The position numbers and the translations under genes are program-made. From positions 1 to 10,464 of the forward strand of contig VBJS01000050.1 in NCBI GenBank assembly GCA_005880055.1: a stretch of 10,464 nt of DNA. Direction: 5' to 3'. The stretch is from Chloroflexota bacterium. Its GTDB lineage: Bacteria > Chloroflexota > Dehalococcoidia > SM23-28-2 > RBG-16-64-32. Shown here one piece after another: positions 6,540-10,464 of this stretch (position 1 is the stretch's first letter; each line of letters begins with the position of its first letter). The notes under the pieces are model-generated. The model searched no databases. It was not told the DNA's origin and saw only the letters and a program-made list of their open reading frames with translations.

Positions 6540-6866
6540 ATGACCACCGAGGCGCGCATCGCCTTTGTGATCTTCTTCTTTGCCGTCTGGTGCTTCCTCG
6601 GTCTGCTCGCCTGGGCTGTACTCGCTGTCGTCCGTCGCGGCCGCGGCGCGCTTCTGGCGCTGCCGCTCGGGCTGGCTGCCGCTGCAATCGCAGGCGTCGC
6701 GGTGCCTCTGCTGGGTAAGGATGACGCTGCCGGCTTTTTCATCAGCCTGGCGACCGCCCTCGTTGGTGGTGTCGTTGGTACAGCAGCGGGACTCCTCTTC
6801 GCGCATGTGATTACGGACCTGCGTCCGCCTCGCGGCTCCCCCTTCGACCAGCCTCGCGAGCGCTAG
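6540..6866 (+). CDS. Small integral membrane protein of unknown function
   Basis: This 108-residue protein has three predicted membrane helices: about 7-31 (starting AFVIFFFAVW, broken by a single Gly), 36-58 (Ala/Leu-rich), and 65-90 (Gly/Ala-rich, GGVVGTAAGLLFA). The loop between helices 1 and 2 is VRRGRG, which by the positive-inside rule places that turn in the cytosol. The loop at 59-63 (GKDDA) is acidic, and the C-terminal tail from 91 is short and basic/Pro-rich. I recognise no family. The strand, the codon style and a promoter set right at the ATG argue for a real gene. It lies between ispG and a TIM-barrel gene and need not be functionally tied to either. Confidence 0.65.
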   Translation: MTTEARIAFVIFFFAVWCFLGLLAWAVLAVVRRGRGALLALPLGLAAAAIAGVAVPLLGKDDAAGFFISLATALVGGVVGTAAGLLFAHVITDLRPPRGSPFDQPRER

Positions 6867-6912
6867 CCTCTCCATTTCTCCTTTTCCCATTTCGCATTCC
6901 ACCCGGCACCGC

Positions 6913-6918
6913 TAAACT
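6913..6918 (+). promoter_or_regulatory. Weak candidate -10 box for the TIM-barrel gene
   Basis: TAAACT ends 7 nt before the GTG at 6926, which would make this mRNA leaderless as well. No convincing -35 is present. The preceding sequence is C/T-rich and has no Shine-Dalgarno. Confidence 0.3.
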
Positions 6919-6925
6919 TCATCTC

Positions 6926-7900
6926 GTGACCAGTCCGCCTTCAGAGCCCGCCCTCCAACATCCCGTGCCCTCCCTGTCCACGATGTGGTCCCAGGGCCGC
7001 TTTAAGCGCGAGGGCGCCCAGGGCGATGACATGACTGCCTTCGCCGAAACGGCCGCCCGGCTGGGCTTTCCTCAAATCGAGATCAACTACGTCATTCCCC
7101 CGGCCGGTGTCGAGGCGCTCCTCGCCAACAACCAAGTCGTCGTCTCCTCGGTGCACTCCCCCTGCCCGCGCGTCGCCTGCCCGGACGGCCGCAAGTCGGA
7201 TGCCCTCAACCTCGCCTCGCCTGATGAAGACGAACGGCGGCTGGCCGTGGAGTATGCGCGCGCCTCGGTGGACATCGCTGCGCGGGCAGGCGCGCCCGTC
7301 ATCGTCGTTCACCTGGGCGGCATCGGGGCCGAAATCTTCTCGGAAGAACGCGAGCTTCGGAAGCTGTTCGATGGCGGTACGCGCGACGGCGAGCGAGTCG
7401 AATCGCTGAGGCAACGGGCGGCAGAACGGCGCCGGGAGGCAAAAGACGAGTATTTCCCGTATGCCCGCCGGTCATTGGCGGAAATCGTCGAGTACGCCGG
7501 TGCTCACGGCGTTGCCGTTGGCCTGGAGAATCGCTACCATTTTCACGAATTCCCGTCGGTCGACGAGCTGCCCGAGCTGCTCGGCGACTACCCTTCGCAG
7601 GTAGCCGGCTTCTGGCTCGACGTCGGGCACGCCGAGGTGCTGGACCGGCTGGGCTTCTTCCCGCACACGCGCTGGCTGGACGAACTGGGAAGCCGCTGCC
7701 TGGGCGCGCACGTGCACGATGTAAACGGCCTCGCGGACCATCAGGCGGCGGGCCACGGCACCGCCGACTGGCTGCACTACGCCGCCAAGCTGCCGCCCGC
7801 CGTCCCGCGCGTTTTCGAGATCAACCAGAAGACGCCGGAAGAGCAGGTGGCGTCTTCAATCCCCTTCCTGCGGGAGCGGGGAATCCTGCCCGCCGACTAG
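6926..7900 (+). CDS. Sugar phosphate isomerase/epimerase-like TIM-barrel protein (AP endonuclease 2 superfamily)
   Basis: This is a 324-residue (beta/alpha)8 protein of the xylose isomerase-like superfamily, which includes sugar epimerases and isomerases and endonuclease IV. A metal-binding residue set can be read along the barrel: His77 in SSVHSP, His129 in VVHLGG, Glu201 in LENR, Asp232 and His235 in LDVGHAE, His262 in GAHVHD, Asp271 and His272, and Glu298 in FEIN. This order parallels the zinc ligands of endonuclease IV. The first strand (SLSTMWSQGRF, 16-26) lies before Met20, so the GTG at 6926 is preferred to the ATG inside it. An Arg/Glu-rich helical insertion (about 135-178) precedes the Glu strand. 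The substrate cannot be told from sequence; a sugar phosphate or inositol-type compound is more likely than DNA. No sugar kinase or transporter is nearby to help. Confidence 0.82.
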   Translation: MTSPPSEPALQHPVPSLSTMWSQGRFKREGAQGDDMTAFAETAARLGFPQIEINYVIPPAGVEALLANNQVVVSSVHSPCPRVACPDGRKSDALNLASPDEDERRLAVEYARASVDIAARAGAPVIVVHLGGIGAEIFSEERELRKLFDGGTRDGERVESLRQRAAERRREAKDEYFPYARRSLAEIVEYAGAHGVAVGLENRYHFHEFPSVDELPELLGDYPSQVAGFWLDVGHAEVLDRLGFFPHTRWLDELGSRCLGAHVHDVNGLADHQAAGHGTADWLHYAAKLPPAVPRVFEINQKTPEEQVASSIPFLRERGILPAD

Positions 7901-7916
7901 TCTCACCTGCCTTTTC

Positions 7917-7945
7917 TTGACATCTTCCCGATTCCCTGCTACCAT
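7917..7945 (+). promoter_or_regulatory. Strong promoter of the leader ORF/GNAT transcript
   Basis: TTGACA (7917-7922) is a perfect -35. After 17 bp, TACCAT (7940-7945) is a fair -10, with an extended TG one base before it (7937-7938). Transcription would start near 7952, 3 nt or so before the ATG at 7955, so the first ORF would be leaderless. Confidence 0.65.
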
Positions 7946-7954
7946 CCGCCTACC

Positions 7955-8068
7955 ATGAACCCGAGGCCCTGTGCGAAGGTACTGCGCGTAGGCGCGACGT
8001 GCGCGTGTTTCATGCTGCACTCCGACTCGCTCACGATTCGCCGCCGGGCCCGGGTTCCGAGCTTCTAA
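7955..8068 (+). CDS. Candidate leaderless 37-codon leader peptide
   Basis: An ATG placed about 3 nt after the predicted transcription start opens a 37-codon frame ending with TAA at 8066-8068. The peptide has Cys at positions 6, 16 and 18 (TCACF at 15-19) and a basic stretch IRRRARV (28-34) near its end. It matches no protein I know and has no Shine-Dalgarno. Position and size, and the hairpin between it and the downstream GNAT gene, suggest a regulatory leader peptide whose translation sets the fold of the RNA. The codons for residues 31-32 (8045-8050, CGGGCC) can pair with 8095-8100 in the hairpin. Whether it is translated is not shown by sequence alone. Confidence 0.4.
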   Translation: MNPRPCAKVLRVGATCACFMLHSDSLTIRRRARVPSF

Positions 8069-8092
8069 CCAAAAGATAAGCAAGCAGAACCG

Positions 8093-8118
8093 CAGGCCCG
8101 TCCATTTGGACGGGCCTG
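8093..8118 (+). terminator. 11-bp GC-rich hairpin, probable attenuator/terminator in the GNAT leader
   Basis: CAGGCCCGTCC (8093-8103) pairs perfectly with GGACGGGCCTG (8108-8118) around the loop ATTT. The following T-tract is poor (three T at 8123-8125), so termination may be weak or factor-assisted. It ends 12 nt before the AAGGAGG ribosome site of the GNAT gene, so it lies inside that gene's leader and not at the end of a gene. It might instead act on translation. Confidence 0.6.
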
Positions 8119-8143
8119 ATGCTTTCTGGAAAGGAGGACACGC

Positions 8144-8734
8144 GTGCCAACGTTAGAAGGCCAATTGGTGAGACTGAGGGCGCTGGAGCGGTCTGATCTG
8201 GAGAACGCCTACAAGTGGATCAACGACGGCGAGGTCACTCAGTACCTGATGGCCCGCTACCCGTACTCGCACGCCGACGAGGAGAAGTGGCTGGCGGAAG
8301 CCGCCACCGGCAACAGTTATGCCGACCTGCGCCTGGCGATCGAGACCAACGACGGCGTTCATATCGGCAACTGCGGGCTGCACCGCGGCCGCCCGGAGGA
8401 CCGTACCGCCGAGCTCGGCATCATGATCGGCGACAAATCGTACTGGTCCAACGGCTACGGCACCGACGCGATGCTGACGTTGCTGCGATTCGCCTTCCAC
8501 CAGATGAACCTGCACAAGGTGGCGCTGGGTGTCTTCGAGTTCAACGAGCGCGCGCAGGCCTGCTACCGCAAGTGCGGCTTCGTATTGGAGGGCCGTAATC
8601 GAGAGGACTATTTCCAGGATGGCCGCTACTGGGACATCATCCGGATGAGTGTGCTCGACCGCGAGTTCGAGGCACTGCATGGCGGGGCAGAGCGCGCCCA
8701 GAAGGAGCCTGAGTCCGCGTCTGTCCCGCGATAA
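8144..8734 (+). CDS. GNAT-family N-acetyltransferase, RimJ/RimL type
   Basis: This 196-residue acetyl-CoA-dependent transferase belongs to the branch that includes ribosomal-protein acetyltransferases, spermidine acetyltransferase SpeG and several antibiotic-modifying enzymes. Visible features are an N-terminal VRLRALERSDLE (9-20), the central beta-sheet with IGNCGLHR (74-81) and AELGIMIGD (89-97), the acetyl-CoA pyrophosphate loop WSNGYGTDAM (101-110), and motif B NERAQACYRKCGF (134-146). A second substrate-side element is DYFQDGRYWDIIRMSVL (155-171). The last 20 residues are a polar tail. The GTG start at 8144 has a strong AAGGAGG 6 nt upstream. The upstream leader ORF and hairpin suggest attenuation control. 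The acceptor substrate cannot be read from the sequence. Confidence 0.88.
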   Translation: MPTLEGQLVRLRALERSDLENAYKWINDGEVTQYLMARYPYSHADEEKWLAEAATGNSYADLRLAIETNDGVHIGNCGLHRGRPEDRTAELGIMIGDKSYWSNGYGTDAMLTLLRFAFHQMNLHKVALGVFEFNERAQACYRKCGFVLEGRNREDYFQDGRYWDIIRMSVLDREFEALHGGAERAQKEPESASVPR

Positions 8735-8807
8735 CATCGACAGGCGGGCGGGCCGCACCCTCCCCCATCGTCCGCCTGCCTCTTCTTGCCAAGCATTGTT
8801 CGCTCGC

Positions 8808-8836
8808 TTGACTTCCGGTGGGCCATCTGCCAGCCT
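8808..8836 (+). promoter_or_regulatory. Candidate promoter of the amidase gene
   Basis: TTGACT (8808-8813, five of six) is followed after 17 bp by CAGCCT (8831-8836), a poor -10, although the extended TG at 8828-8829 is in the right place. It stands in the 136-nt gap between the GNAT and amidase genes, 34 nt before the ATG at 8871, leaving room for the GGAGG ribosome site at 8860-8864. Confidence 0.35.
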
Positions 8837-8870
8837 TAGCGCCGGCTCAACCACCCGGCGGAGGAATCCT

Positions 8871-10255
8871 ATGAACGATATCGCCTTACTCGATGCGACC
8901 GCACAGGCGGAACTTGTCCGCTCCAAGCAGGTGAAGCCGATCGAACTGCTTGATGCGGCGATCGAGCGCATCGAGCAGGTTAACCCTCAGATAAACGCCG
9001 TGGTGACGCCGATGTATGACATCGCGCGTAAAACTGCCGAGGGCCCTCTGCCACAGGGCCCTTTCACCGGCGTGCCGTTCCTCCTCAAGGACCTCACCGC
9101 CATGTATGCTGGCGCCCGGCTCACCTCCGGTAGCCGTTACATGAAGGATGTCATCGCTCCATTGGATACTGCGCTCGTACGCCGATACAAGCAGGCGGGA
9201 CTCGTCATCGCCGGCAAGACGAACACGCCGGAGTTCGGCCTCGTGCCGACCACCGAGCCAAAGCTGTTCGGCCCCTCTCGCAATCCGTGGGACACCCGGC
9301 GCACCACCGGCGGCTCCAGTGGCGGTTCAGCAGCGGCCGTCGCCTCCGGCATGGTCCCGATGGCCCATGGCAACGACGGCGGCGGCAGCATCCGGATCCC
9401 CGCCTCGTGCTGCGGTCTCTTCGGGCTCAAACCAACGCGCGCCCGCGTCTCGCTGGCCCCTATCCTCGGCGACGCCCTGAGCGGCCTCGTGATCGAGCAT
9501 GCGATCACTCGCTCCGTGCGCGACAGCGCTGCTCTGCTCGATGCGACGGCCGGCCCGGAGCCCGGTGACCCTTATTGGGCGCCGCCCCAGGAGCGGCCCT
9601 ACGCCGAGGAAGTAGGCGCCGACCCCGGCCACCTGCGCATCGCGGTGACAGACCGCAAGCTGACCGGCGAGCCGGTGCACCCTGACTGCATGGCGGCTGT
9701 TCGGGACGCCGCCGCGCTGTGCCGCGATCTCGGCCACGAAGTGGTTGATGCCTCCCCGCCCGTGGGCGGCGATCGTCTTATCGACGCTTTCATCGTCGTC
9801 TGGGACGCCGGCGTGGCCAACCAGATCGACGCCATGGCGCAGCTCGTGGGGCGGATGCCGGAACGGGACGAACTGGAACCGCTCACGTGGACGCTATACG
9901 AGTCGGGCAGGATGGTAAGCGCGTCCGCCTACCTGCTTGCCATCCAGCAAATGCAGCATGGCTGACGCCGACTCTCGGCGAGCCCCCGCTCCCGCTCGGC
10001 TCCTTCGAACCGACGCCGGATAACCCGCGCGCCGGCTTTGACCGCGCCGCCGAGTTCGTGCCCTTCACGCCGCTGCAGAACGTGACCGGGCAGCCGGCGA
10101 TGAGCGTTCCCCTCTACTGGAACGAGGCTGGATTGCCTATCGGCGTTCACTTCGCCGCCCGCTTTGGCGACGAGGCTACGCTATTCCGCCTGGCCGCGCA
10201 ACTCGAAGAGGCGCGCCCGTGGGCGAGTAAGCGACCGCCCGTAAGCGCTGTCTGA
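8871..10255 (+). pseudogene. Amidase-signature family hydrolase, frameshifted near the C-terminus
   Basis: The amidase-signature family hydrolyses amide bonds with a Ser-cisSer-Lys triad. The ATG at 8871 follows GGAGG by 6 nt. The first frame gives 364 residues with Lys73 (LLKDLTA), cis-Ser149 (TTGGSSGGSA) and nucleophile Ser173 (GNDGGGSIRIPAS), at the spacings usual for the family; it stops at 9963-9965. Homology resumes in another frame from TGG at 9959 (WLTPTLGEPPLPLG) and runs to the TGA at 10253-10255. Between QQMQ (codons ending 9956) and WLTPTL about 15 residues usual in the family are missing, so a deletion of roughly 45 bp, not a multiple of three, best explains the break. The protein made would lack its last strands and most likely not fold. 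The style resembles the 6-aminohexanoate-cyclic-dimer hydrolase/AmiD branch. A sequencing or assembly error is the alternative to true decay. Confidence 0.8.
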
Positions 10256-10258
10256 ACC

Positions 10259-10280
10259 AGGAGGCCGGGCACGGGCTCCT
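10259..10280. terminator. Weak hairpin after the amidase stop
   Basis: AGGAG (10259-10263) pairs with CTCCT (10276-10280), and after one G-G mismatch CC (10265-10266) pairs with GG (10273-10274), leaving a 6-base loop. No T-tract follows, so this is at best a poor or Rho-assisted terminator. Confidence 0.25.
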
Positions 10281-10346
10281 CAAACGCTCGAATTCGTCCA
10301 TATTGCGTTATTCGCCGGTGCCGCTTCCCGCGGCCGATACCGCTGT

Positions 10347-10355
10347 TGCTATACT
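10347..10355 (+). promoter_or_regulatory. Extended -10 promoter of the last gene
   Basis: TGC TATACT (10347-10355) is an extended -10 element with a five-of-six hexamer. The best -35-like sequence upstream, TTCCCG at 10325-10330, is poor and 19 bp away. It lies 37 nt before the ATG at 10393, a normal leader with a ribosome site. Confidence 0.5.
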
Positions 10356-10392
10356 CTCGATAGTCAATTGGGTGCAGAAGGGAAGGAGCAAG

Positions 10393-10464
10393 ATGACATC
10401 ATTCGCCCCACTGAAGCCGCAGGTCCATCATCCGCCGCTCAAAATCGCTGACGATACCTGGCTC
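10393..10464 (+). CDS. Start of an unrecognised protein (3' end outside window)
   Basis: AAGGAG lies 4 nt before the ATG, and 24 codons remain open to the window edge. The fragment begins MTSFAPLKPQVHH and ends with KIADDTWL. The last part resembles the first strand of many metallo-beta-lactamase-fold hydrolases (hydrophobic residues around ADDTWLI), but 24 residues are too few to assign a family. An extended -10 promoter upstream and a good ribosome site argue that it is a real gene. Confidence 0.6.
   Translation, partial: MTSFAPLKPQVHHPPLKIADDTWL

Noticed and set aside
8649..8870. Upstream extension of the amidase reading frame
   Set aside because: The extension overlaps the GNAT gene and has no amidase homology; GGAGG placed 6 nt before the ATG at 8871 fixes the start there.
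8153..8971. 272-residue open frame on the - strand over the GNAT gene and amidase start
   Set aside because: Antisense to two recognised genes; no motif, ribosome site or family resemblance.
9887..9958. ATG at 9887 as an independent start of the amidase C-terminal frame
   Set aside because: The first 24 codons are out-of-frame translation of the amidase body; conserved sequence begins only at WLTPTL (9959), so this is the tail of a broken gene.
9951..9965. Programmed ribosomal frameshift in the amidase gene
   Set aside because: There is no slippery heptamer at the junction, and about 15 family-typical residues are absent, which frameshifting alone cannot explain.

Overview
The window is high-GC bacterial chromosomal DNA with densely packed genes, nearly all on the + strand. 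It suggests a monoderm-type or deep-branching bacterium. Chloroflexota (Dehalococcoidia-like) is my best guess, because the order uppS-cdsA-dxr-rseP-ispG is one I associate with that phylum and because RseP has a single PDZ domain. This is inference from gene order and protein style, not a database match. I see no sign of phage, plasmid, insertion sequence, CRISPR array, tRNA or rRNA.

Region 1 (1-994, - strand): a truncated lipoprotein substrate-binding protein of the SsuA/NMT1 type (probable sulfonate or other organic-sulfur uptake) lies downstream of an Rrf2-family regulator with a cysteine cluster suited to an Fe-S site. The Rrf2 gene has a near-consensus promoter whose -10 box lies inside a perfect 9-bp inverted repeat, so it probably represses itself. 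A 41-codon open frame with a Cys-Phe-Cys stretch overlaps both the Rrf2 stop and the binding-protein start.

Region 2 (995-6495, + strand): a core envelope and isoprenoid cluster. IspG and Dxr act in the MEP pathway that supplies isopentenyl diphosphate. UppS condenses isoprenoid units into the undecaprenyl carrier of peptidoglycan synthesis. CdsA makes CDP-diacylglycerol for phospholipids. RseP is a site-2 intramembrane protease.

Region 3 (6496-7900): a small three-helix membrane protein of unknown role, then a metal-dependent TIM-barrel protein of the sugar-phosphate isomerase/AP-endonuclease-2 superfamily. Both seem to be read from promoters placed so that the mRNA would have almost no leader.

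Region 4 (7901-8734): the most interesting part. A strong promoter, a leaderless 37-codon ORF rich in Cys early and Arg late, a possible antiterminator segment and an 11-bp GC hairpin all precede a RimJ/RimL-type GNAT acetyltransferase with a strong ribosome binding site. The layout is that of a ribosome-mediated attenuator.

Region 5 (8735-10464): an amidase-signature hydrolase with an intact catalytic triad, broken near its C-terminus by an out-of-frame deletion. It is followed by an extended -10 promoter and the first 24 codons of a gene that runs off the window.
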